Origin: Hyphomicrobiales bacterium
GTDB lineage: Bacteria > Pseudomonadota > Alphaproteobacteria > Rhizobiales > Beijerinckiaceae
NCBI GenBank assembly: GCA_930633495.1
Contig: CAKNFJ010000001.1
Coordinates: forward strand, 3,185,001-3,249,000
DNA: 64,000 nucleotides
Direction of reading: 5' to 3'
The translations under genes were made by a program, and so were the position numbers. Positions 26,318 to 34,459 of the stretch are shown piece by piece. The notes beneath the pieces are model-generated. The model ran no database searches. It saw nothing but the letters and a program-made list of their open reading frames with translations, and was not told the origin of the DNA. Position 1 is the first letter of the stretch. Each line of letters starts with the position of its first letter.

Positions 26318-26340
26318 GCGGGCCGGGTGTCCCGGCCCGC
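26318..26340 (-). terminator. Intra-operon stem-loop after the binding-protein gene
   Basis: GCGGGCCGGG and CCCGGCCCGC form a 10-bp perfect stem with a 3-base loop between the binding-protein stop (26359) and the permease start (26298). The placement is the same as the hairpin at 17293-17320, which suggests partial termination or 3'-end protection. Confidence 0.65.
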
Positions 26341-26358
26341 GAAGCGCGGTGGCGGCTG

Positions 26359-27177
26359 CTACTGGCCGACGCCCTTCCAGTTTTCCGGGCTGATGGAGAA
26401 GGGGAAATATTTGCGGCTGTATTTGTCGAGCGAGCCGTTTTCGATCAGCGTCTTGAGGGCGGCGTCGATCCGGCCCCTGAGCTCATCCTGGCCCTTGCGG
26501 ATGCCGATGCCGACACCGATGCCGAAGAATTCGCGCTCGTCGATCGCCGGCGAGACGAATTCGAACTTGGTGCCCTGCTCGGTGGCGAGGAAGTCGAGAT
26601 AGGCCTTCATCGGGTTGGTGATGGCGATGTCGACGCGGCCGTTGCGCAGGTCGAGCAGCATCGCCTGGGCGCCGTCATAGAGCTGGATGGTGGTGCCCGG
26701 CAGCTTGGCCTCGATCCATTTCGCATAGGTCGAGGCGCGCTCGACGCCGATGGTCAGGCCCTTGAAGGCGGCCGGGATCGGCTTGCCGGCATCGTCGAAC
26801 AGCTTGAGGTTCTTACCTTTCGGGCCGAGGAAGCGGCCGATCGAGACGCGGTAGGGGATGGAGAAATCCATCTTCTGCAGACGTTCGTCGGTGATCGACA
26901 TCGAGGCGACGATGATATCGAACTTGTTGGCGAGGAGCGCCGGGATCATGCCGTCCCATTGCTGGCAGACATACTGCAGGTCGGCCTTGATGAGCTCCGC
27001 GACGCCCTTGGCCACGTCGACGTCGTAGCCCGCCATCTCGCCGCCGGGCGTGCGGTAGTTGAACGGTGCATATGTGCATTCCATGCCGACCCGGAGCGTT
27101 TCCGCCTGGGCCGTCGCCGCCGTGAGAGCTCCAACGGCTGCGAATGCCGCCGACAGAATCCAGTTCCTGATCGCCAT
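26359..27177 (-). CDS. Amino-acid ABC transporter periplasmic binding protein
   Basis: A 272-residue SBP_bac_3 receptor. The signal peptide ends near ATAQAET (about residue 24). Typical segments: LRVGMECTYAPFNY, GYDVDVAKGVAEL, DIIVASMSITDERLQKMDFSIPY and a C-terminal KYSRKYFPFSIS. ATG 27177 is chosen over longer frames because it begins the signal peptide. First gene of a minus-strand operon: receptor, two permeases, ATPase, phosphatase, trifunctional enzyme. A divergent aminotransferase gene shares the upstream region. Confidence 0.93.
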   Translation of the reverse strand: MAIRNWILSAAFAAVGALTAATAQAETLRVGMECTYAPFNYRTPGGEMAGYDVDVAKGVAELIKADLQYVCQQWDGMIPALLANKFDIIVASMSITDERLQKMDFSIPYRVSIGRFLGPKGKNLKLFDDAGKPIPAAFKGLTIGVERASTYAKWIEAKLPGTTIQLYDGAQAMLLDLRNGRVDIAITNPMKAYLDFLATEQGTKFEFVSPAIDEREFFGIGVGIGIRKGQDELRGRIDAALKTLIENGSLDKYSRKYFPFSISPENWKGVGQ

Positions 27178-27288
27178 GCCGGTTCCCCTTCTCCGATTTG
27201 TCGTTCCAGATCGATGATCGGACGGAGCCCGTCTCCTGCGGGCTCTCATCCAGCCGGCTCAGTTTCGACCGATCGCGAAGGCGATGTT

Positions 27289-27306
27289 ATCCCCCTGAGG
27301 GAGGAT
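27289..27306. promoter_or_regulatory. C5/G-rich 18-bp motif, candidate LuxR site (copy 1)
   Basis: ATCCCCCTGAGGGAGGAT is an imperfect inverted repeat in the divergent region between the binding-protein gene and an aminotransferase gene. A second copy (30829-30846) with 15 of 18 identical bases precedes the class V PLP enzyme/LuxR operon. Confidence 0.55.
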
Positions 27307-27371
27307 GGTGCGGGCCGCTCGAGGCTGCGTAGTTTCCCGGCAACGCGATCCGTTGCCTGGGGAGGCCGATC

Positions 27372-28481
27372 TTGAAATTCGTGCGCATGCCGATCGAAAT
27401 CGAGGCACCGGAGCAGCTCGGCTACGAGACGATCCGACGCAACCTGTCGGAAAGCTCGGTCGCGGATCGGCGCCTGGGCGATCTCAACGTCAATCTGAAC
27501 GACGTCCTCCTCTGCTATGGCGACCACAAGGGCAGCGTCGACCTGCGCGACACGGTGGCGGGCCTCGGAAAGGGCCTGGGCGCGGAGGACGTGCTGATCA
27601 CCGCCGGCGCCTCGGCCGCGCTGTTCATCGTCGCGACGTCGCTGCTCGACGCCGACCAGCACCTCGTCGTGGTGCGCCCCAACTACGCCACCAACATCGA
27701 GACGCCGCGTGCGATCGGCTGCGGCATCACCTTCATCGACCTCGATTTCGAATCGGGCTTCCGGCTCGACCTCGCCAAGGTCGAAGCCGCGATCCGGCCG
27801 AACACGAAATATGTCTCGGTCACCTATCCGCACAATCCCAGCGGCGTGATGATCAGCGAGGCGGAGCTGCGCGAGCTCGTTGCCCTGGTCGAGCGCAAGG
27901 GCTGCCTGCTGCTCTTCGACGAGACCTATCGCGAGATGACGTTCGGGTCGGTGCTGCCGGTCGCCGCGTCGCTCAGCCCGCGCGTGATCAGCGTGTCGTC
28001 GCTGTCGAAGACCTACGGCATCCCCGGCATCCGGATCGGCTGGCTGATCTGCAAGGATCCGGCCCTGATGCAGACCTTTCTCGCCGCCAAGGAGCAGATC
28101 GGCATCTCGGGCAGCATGATCGACGAATATGTCGGCTATGTCGCCCTTTCGCAGCGCCAGGACTGGCTCGGACCGAACAACGCGCTGATCCGGCAGGGCT
28201 TCGAGATCGTGCGGGACTGGATCGCGCGCGACGAATTCATGGAATGGGTCGCGCCCGAAGGCGGCTGCGTCTGCCTGCCGCGCATCCGGCCCGATGTGAA
28301 GATCGACCTTCCCGCCTTCTACCAGCGCCTCTACGGCGTCCACGGCACCTATGTCGGGGCCGGGCACTGGTTCGAGATGCCTGATAATTATTTCCGCATC
28401 GGCTTCGGCTGGCCGACGCTGACCCAGCTCTCGGAAGGGCTGGACGGCATCTCGGCATCCATCCGTGAAACGCTGCGCTGA
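27372..28481 (+). CDS. Class I/II PLP-dependent aminotransferase (paralogue C)
   Basis: A 369-residue fold-type I PLP enzyme. The PLP Lys is in SSLSKTYGIPGIRIGW (about residue 212), with YPHNPSGVMIS and LLFDETYREM (PLP-N1 Asp) before it. The start is a TTG with GGGGAGG seven bases upstream; the resulting MKF... opening matches the MKI/MKF openings of two relatives at 36640 and 40610. The group resembles capreomycidine-synthase-type enzymes that act on Arg-derived amino acids, so transamination is not certain. It stands alone on the plus strand, divergent from the ABC/trifunctional operon, with the C5/G-rich motif 66 bases upstream. Confidence 0.9.
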   Translation: MKFVRMPIEIEAPEQLGYETIRRNLSESSVADRRLGDLNVNLNDVLLCYGDHKGSVDLRDTVAGLGKGLGAEDVLITAGASAALFIVATSLLDADQHLVVVRPNYATNIETPRAIGCGITFIDLDFESGFRLDLAKVEAAIRPNTKYVSVTYPHNPSGVMISEAELRELVALVERKGCLLLFDETYREMTFGSVLPVAASLSPRVISVSSLSKTYGIPGIRIGWLICKDPALMQTFLAAKEQIGISGSMIDEYVGYVALSQRQDWLGPNNALIRQGFEIVRDWIARDEFMEWVAPEGGCVCLPRIRPDVKIDLPAFYQRLYGVHGTYVGAGHWFEMPDNYFRIGFGWPTLTQLSEGLDGISASIRETLR

Positions 28482-28538
28482 CCGCGGGGCAGGGCGGGCA
28501 CAATCCCGCCCCGGCCACGCCGGCGACGGGATGCCCGA

Positions 28539-29453
28539 TCAGCCCGCGCTGGCCTCGCGCCTGGCCCCGGTGGGCTCGGCGCCCGTCTGCTTCTGCAGGG
28601 ACATCAGGAACAGCGAGAAGAGTTCCTGCTGCGTCGAGAGGCCGAGCTTGGCGTAGAGATTCTGGCGGTGCGTCTTCACCGTCGTGACGGAAATCCCGAG
28701 ATTGCGGCTGATCGACTCGCTCGAATGACCCTTGAGGATCATGTGGGCGACGTCGCATTCGCGCGGGCTGAGCTGCCCCTTGCCGAAATCGCCGAGCAGG
28801 GCATCGAAGGAGGTCCAGCGCGCCTCGGGTTTGCTGTCCTTGCCGCAATGCTGCCAGATGCGCCGGAAGATCGCGCCGATCAACGGCTCGATCACGCTCA
28901 GGAGCTCGCAATCGGCATCCGAGAAGCCGCCGAGGCTGACGCGCCGGTAGAAGCTGATTTCCGCCAGTTCGTTCTTCGGCAGCTCGACGGCGACGACCAG
29001 CTCCTCCATCCCTGCCGGCCAGCCATAGGTGCGATAGCCGAGCTCCTCGTCGGTCTGCTGCTGGACCTTGAACTGCCGGTAGTGGTCGGAGGTGAAATAG
29101 GCGTCGGGCGCGAGGTCCCGCAGGCGATGGACGCCGGCCTTCAAGCCGGCGAGATAGGCGTTGTAGACCGGATTCAGGAGGTAGGTGCCCTCGATATAGA
29201 GTTCGAGCGCCCGCTTTCCGGTCCGGTCGGGAAAGGTATCCGCGACATAGACCGGCGTCGCATGGCGCCGGTAGACGACCGACATCGCGAATTTGAACGG
29301 CACCACGCGATTGATGGCGTCGAGCAGGAGATAGGGGGCGTCGGAGCGATCGAAGCGATCGATCGCCTTCGCGGCATCCTGGCTGAATGCCGCGATCCTG
29401 CTCGCGAGATTGTCCGCATTCAACGCGAGAGATCCCCTTATCCGGCTCGCCAC
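28539..29453 (-). CDS. LuxR-family transcriptional regulator
   Basis: A 304-residue regulator with a C-terminal LuxR helix-turn-helix: LSPRECDVAHMILKGHSSESIS, then VKTHRQNLYAKLGL (about 225-290). The N-terminal 200 residues are a sensor-like domain (PYLLLDAINRVVPFKF, YLLNPVYNAYLAG) of no specific family that I can name; it lacks the autoinducer-domain signature. The annotated start is GTG 29453, but a TTG at 29423 with AGGGGA upstream is a good alternative. The gene starts 8 bases after the class V PLP gene, so the two form an operon. It is the best candidate to bind the C5/G-rich motif found upstream of that operon and of the divergent ABC/aminotransferase pair. Confidence 0.9.
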   Translation of the reverse strand: MASRIRGSLALNADNLASRIAAFSQDAAKAIDRFDRSDAPYLLLDAINRVVPFKFAMSVVYRRHATPVYVADTFPDRTGKRALELYIEGTYLLNPVYNAYLAGLKAGVHRLRDLAPDAYFTSDHYRQFKVQQQTDEELGYRTYGWPAGMEELVVAVELPKNELAEISFYRRVSLGGFSDADCELLSVIEPLIGAIFRRIWQHCGKDSKPEARWTSFDALLGDFGKGQLSPRECDVAHMILKGHSSESISRNLGISVTTVKTHRQNLYAKLGLSTQQELFSLFLMSLQKQTGAEPTGARREASAG

Positions 29454-29461
29454 ATGGGCGC

Positions 29462-30742
29462 TCAGGCTACCACGGCGGTGTTGGCCCCAACAATCTCGGT
29501 GATCGCGGCAAGCGTCCGCTCGACCTCCTCCATGGTGTTGTAGTGGGCGATGCCGAGCCGCACGACGCCTTCGTCCTCGCCAAGGCCGAGCAGGTGTGCG
29601 GGCTCCAGTGCGAAATTATGGCCCGACCAGGCGTAGATCTCGCGCTGTGCGAGGGCTTCGGCGAAGACATGCGTCGAGATCCGGCGATGGGTGAAGGAGA
29701 TCGTCGGCACGCGATGCACGAATTGGGCCGGATCGGAGATGCCCTGGATCGAGATCTCCGGCAACTGGCGGAGACCTTCGATCAGGCGCAGCATCAGCCG
29801 GTTCTCATAGGCCTCGAAGCTGCGATAGGCGCCGAGCAGCTTGTCGCGGCGCGTTCCGCCATGGCCGGTGATCTCGCCCAGCCAGGCGAGATAATCGACC
29901 GTTGCGGCGAGGCCGGCCAGGAGTTCGGTCTGCGGCGTGCCGGTCTCGAAACGCTCCGGCAAGGCATCGCTGGCGCAGCGCACCTTGTAGGGTTCCAGCC
30001 CGGCGAGCAGGGCCTCGCGGCCCCAGACCATCCCGAGATGCGGCCCGAAGAACTTGTAGGAGGAGCAGGCGAGCAGGTCGCAGCCGAGGGTTCCGACATC
30101 GGGCAGGCGATGCGGGACCAGCTGCACGGCGTCGACATAGACGAGGGCGCCCGCCTGCTTCGCCATGGCGCTCAGCGCCGCGACGTCGTTCACCGATCCG
30201 GTCATGTTGCTGGCGAAGTTGAGGGCGAGCAGGCGCGTCCGCTCGCCCAGCAGCGGGGCGAGATCCTCCGGCTCGATGCGCCAGCTCTCCCGGCGGAACG
30301 GCAGCCATTTGACCGTCAGGCCGAGATCGCGGGCGAGCAGCAGCCAGGGCGAGACATTGCCCTCATGCTCCATGCGGGTCAGGACGATCTCGTCGCCGGG
30401 CTTGAACAGGCGCCCGATCGAGCGCGACAGGTGCAGCGTCAGCGTCGTCATGTTCTGGCCGATGACGATTTCCCGCTCGGAGGCCGCGCCGAGCAGGTCG
30501 GCGACCGCCCGGTGCGCGTCGAGCCAGATCGCGTCGGCCCGCTTCGAGCCGGCGAAGAAGCCGCCGAGATTGCTGCTGGCCGTCGCCATGGCCCCGGCCA
30601 CGGCGTCGATCACCGGCTGCGGAACCAGCGTTCCGGCCGGATTGTCGAGGTAGATCGGTGGACGGGAGACCTGCGACAGCGCGGGAAAGCGCGCGCGGAC
30701 GCTCTCGACGGGAAAGCTCTGGGGCAGCGCCTGGGAGTTCAT
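29462..30742 (-). CDS. Class V PLP enzyme, cysteine desulfurase-like
   Basis: A 426-residue fold-type I enzyme of the SufS-like, non-suf subfamily. PLP-site pieces: IYLDNPAGTLVPQPV, NMTTLTLHLSRSIG, RMEHEGNVSPWL, VYVDAVQLVPH (Asp) and the Schiff-base Lys in CSSYKFFGPHLG (about 230). No suf or isc genes are nearby, so a role in Fe-S assembly is unlikely; a lyase or transaminase acting on an imported amino compound is more plausible. ATG 30742 begins at the family N-terminus with GAGG upstream. Followed immediately by luxR. Confidence 0.9.
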   Translation of the reverse strand: MNSQALPQSFPVESVRARFPALSQVSRPPIYLDNPAGTLVPQPVIDAVAGAMATASSNLGGFFAGSKRADAIWLDAHRAVADLLGAASEREIVIGQNMTTLTLHLSRSIGRLFKPGDEIVLTRMEHEGNVSPWLLLARDLGLTVKWLPFRRESWRIEPEDLAPLLGERTRLLALNFASNMTGSVNDVAALSAMAKQAGALVYVDAVQLVPHRLPDVGTLGCDLLACSSYKFFGPHLGMVWGREALLAGLEPYKVRCASDALPERFETGTPQTELLAGLAATVDYLAWLGEITGHGGTRRDKLLGAYRSFEAYENRLMLRLIEGLRQLPEISIQGISDPAQFVHRVPTISFTHRRISTHVFAEALAQREIYAWSGHNFALEPAHLLGLGEDEGVVRLGIAHYNTMEEVERTLAAITEIVGANTAVVA

Positions 30743-30828
30743 TCGATGGCCTCGGACGAGATGTTGCGGTCGCATCGGCTGTCGCCGTGCTTCGTCCAAC
30801 TATCCAGATCGCAGGACGGCTCGCCATC

Positions 30829-30846
30829 ATCCCCCGGGGGGAGGAC
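30829..30846. promoter_or_regulatory. C5/G-rich 18-bp motif, candidate LuxR site (copy 2)
   Basis: ATCCCCCGGGGGGAGGAC lies 87 bases upstream of the class V PLP gene, in the gap after gntR. It shares 15 of 18 bases with the copy at 27289. Confidence 0.55.
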
Positions 30847-30863
30847 CGGAGCCAGGAAGCGCT

Positions 30864-31544
30864 CTAGCCGCTGGCCGCGACGAATCCCTTGAGCGATGCC
30901 GCGACATTGAGGACATGCATGCGCAGCAGCTCGACGGCCTCCTCGAAGCGCTGCTCCTCGCACAGCCGCAACAGGTCGCGATGTTCATCTTCGGCCCGCT
31001 CCATGGCGCCGGAGAGCGAGAGCTGGATCCGGGTGTGCCGGTCGCATTCCTGCAGGAAATTCTCGACCAGCAGCATGGCGCGGGGGCGCTCGGCGTGGCG
31101 ATAGAGCAGGCGGTGGAATTCGGCGTTCAGCTCGCCCCAACGCCGGACGTTCTCGCGGCGCAGCTCCAGTGTGTACTCCTCCAGCAACGCGTGGAGCCGG
31201 GCAAAGTCCTGCGCGGTGAGGCGAGGGGCGGAGCGGAGCAGCAGGATGGGCTCGATCGCGGCGCGCAGCTCGAACAGCTCGTCGATCTCCTCCAGCGTGA
31301 GTTCCGAGACGATGGCGCCCCTATGGGCGTTGATCTTGACCAGGCCTTCCGCCTCGAGCTGGAGGAAGGCCTCGCGCAGGGGAATCCGGCTGATGCCGAG
31401 CTCTTCCGCGAGCGCGCCCTGGCGCAGCTGCGTGCCCGCGGCGAGCTCGCCGGCGAGGATGCGCCGGCGCAACTCGGCGGTCGCGGCGCTGGCGATGGTC
31501 TTGTGCTGGAGGCCCTTGCCGAGGGGCAGCGCCGTTTCGTTCAT
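30864..31544 (-). CDS. GntR-family regulator, FCD type
   Basis: A 226-residue regulator of standard FCD length: winged helix LRQGALAEELGISRIPLREAFLQLEAEGLV-type segment (residues about 38-70) and helical FCD domain with ELRAAIEPILL, NAEFHRLLYRHAERP and DEHRDLLRLCEE (the Asp/His positions). ATG 31544 starts the protein just before the first helix. It lies downstream of, and on the same strand as, the Fe3+/sugar-phosphate-type ABC operon. A TGTATAT...TAC element overlaps its own promoter and a similar one precedes the operon, so it probably controls both. Confidence 0.92.
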   Translation of the reverse strand: MNETALPLGKGLQHKTIASAATAELRRRILAGELAAGTQLRQGALAEELGISRIPLREAFLQLEAEGLVKINAHRGAIVSELTLEEIDELFELRAAIEPILLLRSAPRLTAQDFARLHALLEEYTLELRRENVRRWGELNAEFHRLLYRHAERPRAMLLVENFLQECDRHTRIQLSLSGAMERAEDEHRDLLRLCEEQRFEEAVELLRMHVLNVAASLKGFVAASG

Positions 31545-31599
31545 CGGAGGCAGGCCCTTGCCGCGTTTCGAAAGCTGGCGCACCGCGCCGCTCCTAACG

Positions 31600-31613
31600 T
31601 GTATATTGTGTAC
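31600..31613 (-). promoter_or_regulatory. Promoter with GTA-N7-TAC element upstream of gntR
   Basis: TGTATATTGTGTAC on the plus strand. On the minus strand TTGCCT and ATATAC, 17 bases apart, look like a sigma-70 promoter, and the element overlaps the -10. It matches 11 of 14 bases of the element at 36412-36425. Confidence 0.55.
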
Positions 31614-31701
31614 GCTCGAGCGGAGGCAAGGAAGGGCTGGAGCGAAAACATGCGGGGGTAGCGGCCTTGTCGCGCCGGGACGCATGGGGCCGCGAACGCA
31701 T

Positions 31702-31729
31702 CCCCGGACCGGCTGGTGCCGATCCGGGG
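31702..31729 (-). terminator. Hairpin after the Fe3+/sugar-phosphate-type binding-protein gene
   Basis: CCCCGGACCGG pairs with CCGATCCGGGG (one mismatch in 11) around CTGGTG, 13 bases past the stop at 31742 on the minus strand. No clear T-run. Confidence 0.55.
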
Positions 31730-31741
31730 CGGTGCAGGCGA

Positions 31742-32740
31742 TTACTTCGTCGCGGTGCCGTAGGATTGAAAGCGCTTGAGGAACTCGTCGCGCTTGGCGG
31801 CGGCTTCGTCCTCGTCGATAGCGAAGACCTTGACGCTGTCCATGGCCGGCAGCTCGACATGCTTGGAGACGTCGATGTCGCTGCGGCTCGGGCGGCGGAA
31901 GGCGTTTTCCAGAAGAGCGATCTGCGCTTCCTTCGACAGCATCAGGTCATAGGCCGCCTTGGCGGCGGCGCCGGCCGGCGCGCCCTTGACCAGGACCTGG
32001 AACTCCGGCGTCGAGAAGGTGCCTTCGGCCGGATAGAGCAGCGAGATCTCGCGCTGGCCGCCGGCGACATAGGCATAGGCGTTCGACTCGAAGGTCAGGC
32101 CCATGGCATATTCGCCCTGGCCGACGGCGCGCAGCACGGTCGAGGCGGCGCTGGAGACGGTCAGGTTCGCGGCGAGCGCTTTCAGGCCCTCCGGTCCCAT
32201 CAGCTTGTCGACGCCCCAGAGGATCGTGAAGGCGGTCGAGCTGTTGGTGGGATCGGCGATGATGATCTTGCCCTTGAAGGCGGGATCGATCAGGTCCTTC
32301 CAGGTCTTGGGCGCCGGCTTCCCGCCGAGCTGGTTCTTGTTGATCATCGCGACGACGAGATGGACGTTCGAGGCGGTCCAGAGGTTTTCCGGATGGCGCA
32401 GGGCGGCCGGAATGGCGGACGCGGCCGGGGAGGCATAGGGCTCGAAGAGCTGCTTGAAGGCGCCGAGCGTGTTGGCGCTGGAGCTCCAGAAGATGTCGGC
32501 CTGGGGCTTGGCGGCCTCGGCCTCGATGCGGCGCAGCAGCTGGCCCGAGCCGCCGGTGATGGTGCTGATCTTGAGGTTGGGCTGCTTCTCCTTGGCGACG
32601 CCGAGCACGGCATCGACGGACTGCGCGTTGTTGGAGGTATAGAGCACGACGGTGCCCGAGGCGCTTTGCGCCCATGCTGGCGCGGTGGCCATGCCGGCGA
32701 GGCCGGCGAGGACGGTGCGGCGGTCGATGAGGTGAGTCAT
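31742..32740 (-). CDS. ABC transporter binding protein, Fe3+/hexose-phosphate (FbpA/AfuA) type
   Basis: A 332-residue periplasmic receptor of the SBP_bac_6/8 class. The leader has DRRTVLAGLAGMATAPAWAQ, with a twin Arg and cleavage after AWA (about residue 26). The body: VVLYTSNNAQSVDAVLG, ADIFWSSSANTLGAF, KIIIADPTNSSTAF. The tyrosine ladder that holds iron in FbpA is not evident, which favours an organic phosphate or phosphonate ligand as in AfuA. ATG 32740 is preferred because AAAGGAAC precedes it; an upstream ATG at 32755 overlaps that site. Last gene of the transporter operon. Confidence 0.9.
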   Translation of the reverse strand: MTHLIDRRTVLAGLAGMATAPAWAQSASGTVVLYTSNNAQSVDAVLGVAKEKQPNLKISTITGGSGQLLRRIEAEAAKPQADIFWSSSANTLGAFKQLFEPYASPAASAIPAALRHPENLWTASNVHLVVAMINKNQLGGKPAPKTWKDLIDPAFKGKIIIADPTNSSTAFTILWGVDKLMGPEGLKALAANLTVSSAASTVLRAVGQGEYAMGLTFESNAYAYVAGGQREISLLYPAEGTFSTPEFQVLVKGAPAGAAAKAAYDLMLSKEAQIALLENAFRRPSRSDIDVSKHVELPAMDSVKVFAIDEDEAAAKRDEFLKRFQSYGTATK

Positions 32741-32818
32741 GGTGGTTCCTTTCATTCCGCCTTCCCCTTTTGCACCGGGCGGCAGGCGGCGCCGGCCCGG
32801 CCTTGTCGTTGGGTCGGT

Positions 32819-34459
32819 TCAGCTCTTCGACGAGAACAGGTCGATCTTGAAGACGCGGGTGGCGACGATGATCGGGATCAGGATGACCGCGACCAGGACG
32901 AGGCCATAGGCCGAGGCCGGGGCCATCAGGTTGGAGTCGATCAGCTTGTAGATCTGGATCGGCATGGTTTCGCGTCCGCCGGAATAGACGATGATCGAGG
33001 CCGAGAGCTCGGCGACGGTGGTCGTCCAGGTCAGCACCGCGGCCGCGGCGACGGCCGGCAGCATCAGCGGCAGCACGACCTTGAAGAAGGTCGAGACCGG
33101 CGGCACGCCGAGGCTGATCGAGGCCTCCTCGATCGAGTTGGGGATGTTGTAGAGCGTCGAGGAGGAGTTGCGGATGCCGAAGGGCAGGCGGCGCACGATA
33201 TAGGCCAGCACGATGATGCTTGCCGTCCCGGTCAGCGGCAGGAAGCCGGTGTTGAAGGACATCACCAGGCCGATGCCGATGATCGTGCCCGAAAGCGCCA
33301 GCGGCAGGGCCGTCAGATAGTCGAGCGCGGGGGTGAGAATGTTCCGCTTCTTGACGATCAGATAGCTGACGATGGCGCTGAAGGTGATGCCGATCGCGGT
33401 CGCGGCGGCCGAATAGAGCAGGGTGTTGATCACCGGGTCGGGCGCGATCTTCACGAGGCGCTCGACATGGGCGGTCGTCCACTCGCCCCAACGCATCACC
33501 GGGCCGCGCGAGACCGTGAAGGCGCCGACGACGATCGAGCCGAGCGGCAGGAGCGAGACGATGACCAGGATCGCGGCGCTGACGCCGATGACGAGGCCGG
33601 GCAGGCCGCGCAGCTTCTCGGCGCGGGCGCCGCGGCCTTGCGTAACCTCGTGGCGGCCGCGCGCCACGATCCAGCGCTGGACGAACAGCACGATCATGAC
33701 GAGCGCGATCGAGACGGTCGCCAGCGTCGACTGCATCACCGGGTCGGAGCCGCCCTCGGCGACAGCGGCCTGGTAGGTCAGGACCGAGAGCAGCGGCACG
33801 CGGCTGCCGAGGATGGTGGCGGTGGCGAAGTTGCCGACGACGAGCGTGAAGACGAGCAGCGCGCTCGCCAGCACGGAGGGCAGCACCACCGGCAGCATCA
33901 CCTTGAGCCGCGATTGCGCGGGCGAGGTGCCGAGGCTCTGGGCCGCCTCTTCGAGCTGGACGTCGAAGCCGCGGATGGCGGCGAGCGTGCCGATATAGGT
34001 GTAGGTGTAGTAGGTGAAGGTCATCACCGTGATCAGGCCGGGCCAGCCGTAGAAGCTCGGCATGTCGATGCCGTGGCTGCCGAGCCAGCGGGTGATGAAG
34101 CCGTTATTGCCGAGCATCATCAGCCAGGTCTGAGCGGCGATGACCTCGGGAATGACCAGCGTGATCAGCGGCAGCACGGCGACGATCGACTTGCCGGGAA
34201 AATCGAAGCGCGCCGTGAAATAGGCGAGCGGTACGCCGATCAGCGTCGTGGTCAGCGTCACCGCGATGCCGAGCACGATGGTGTTGACGATGGCGGCGAA
34301 GTATTTGGGATCGCCGGCGAGCGTCACCCAGCCATTGCGGCCGCCGCTGCCGATGGAGCCGGTCAGCACGTTGAGCAGGGGATAGAGCAGGAAGACGGCC
34401 AGGATCGCCAGCGCCAGCGCGGAGAACCAGAACCAGATCGAGCTGAACTGGCGGCTCAT
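32819..34459 (-). CDS. ABC transporter permease, fused two-domain (FbpB/AfuB type)
   Basis: A 546-residue membrane protein with two homologous permease halves, each with about six transmembrane helices and an EAA-type loop (EEAAQSLGTSPAQSRLKVMLP in the first half, EEASISLGVPPVSTFFKVVLP in the second). A single chain replacing a heterodimer is usual for the Fe3+, thiamine and sugar-phosphate importers. Its ATG overlaps the end of the ATPase gene by four bases. The binding protein gene follows after 78 bases. Confidence 0.93.
   Translation of the reverse strand: MSRQFSSIWFWFSALALAILAVFLLYPLLNVLTGSIGSGGRNGWVTLAGDPKYFAAIVNTIVLGIAVTLTTTLIGVPLAYFTARFDFPGKSIVAVLPLITLVIPEVIAAQTWLMMLGNNGFITRWLGSHGIDMPSFYGWPGLITVMTFTYYTYTYIGTLAAIRGFDVQLEEAAQSLGTSPAQSRLKVMLPVVLPSVLASALLVFTLVVGNFATATILGSRVPLLSVLTYQAAVAEGGSDPVMQSTLATVSIALVMIVLFVQRWIVARGRHEVTQGRGARAEKLRGLPGLVIGVSAAILVIVSLLPLGSIVVGAFTVSRGPVMRWGEWTTAHVERLVKIAPDPVINTLLYSAAATAIGITFSAIVSYLIVKKRNILTPALDYLTALPLALSGTIIGIGLVMSFNTGFLPLTGTASIIVLAYIVRRLPFGIRNSSSTLYNIPNSIEEASISLGVPPVSTFFKVVLPLMLPAVAAAAVLTWTTTVAELSASIIVYSGGRETMPIQIYKLIDSNLMAPASAYGLVLVAVILIPIIVATRVFKIDLFSSKS

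Noticed and set aside
27225..27245. GAGCCCG/CGGGCTC hairpin in the divergent region before the binding-protein gene
   Set aside because: A 7-bp stem in GC-rich DNA between divergent starts. It could be a 5' UTR hairpin, but nothing supports a specific role.
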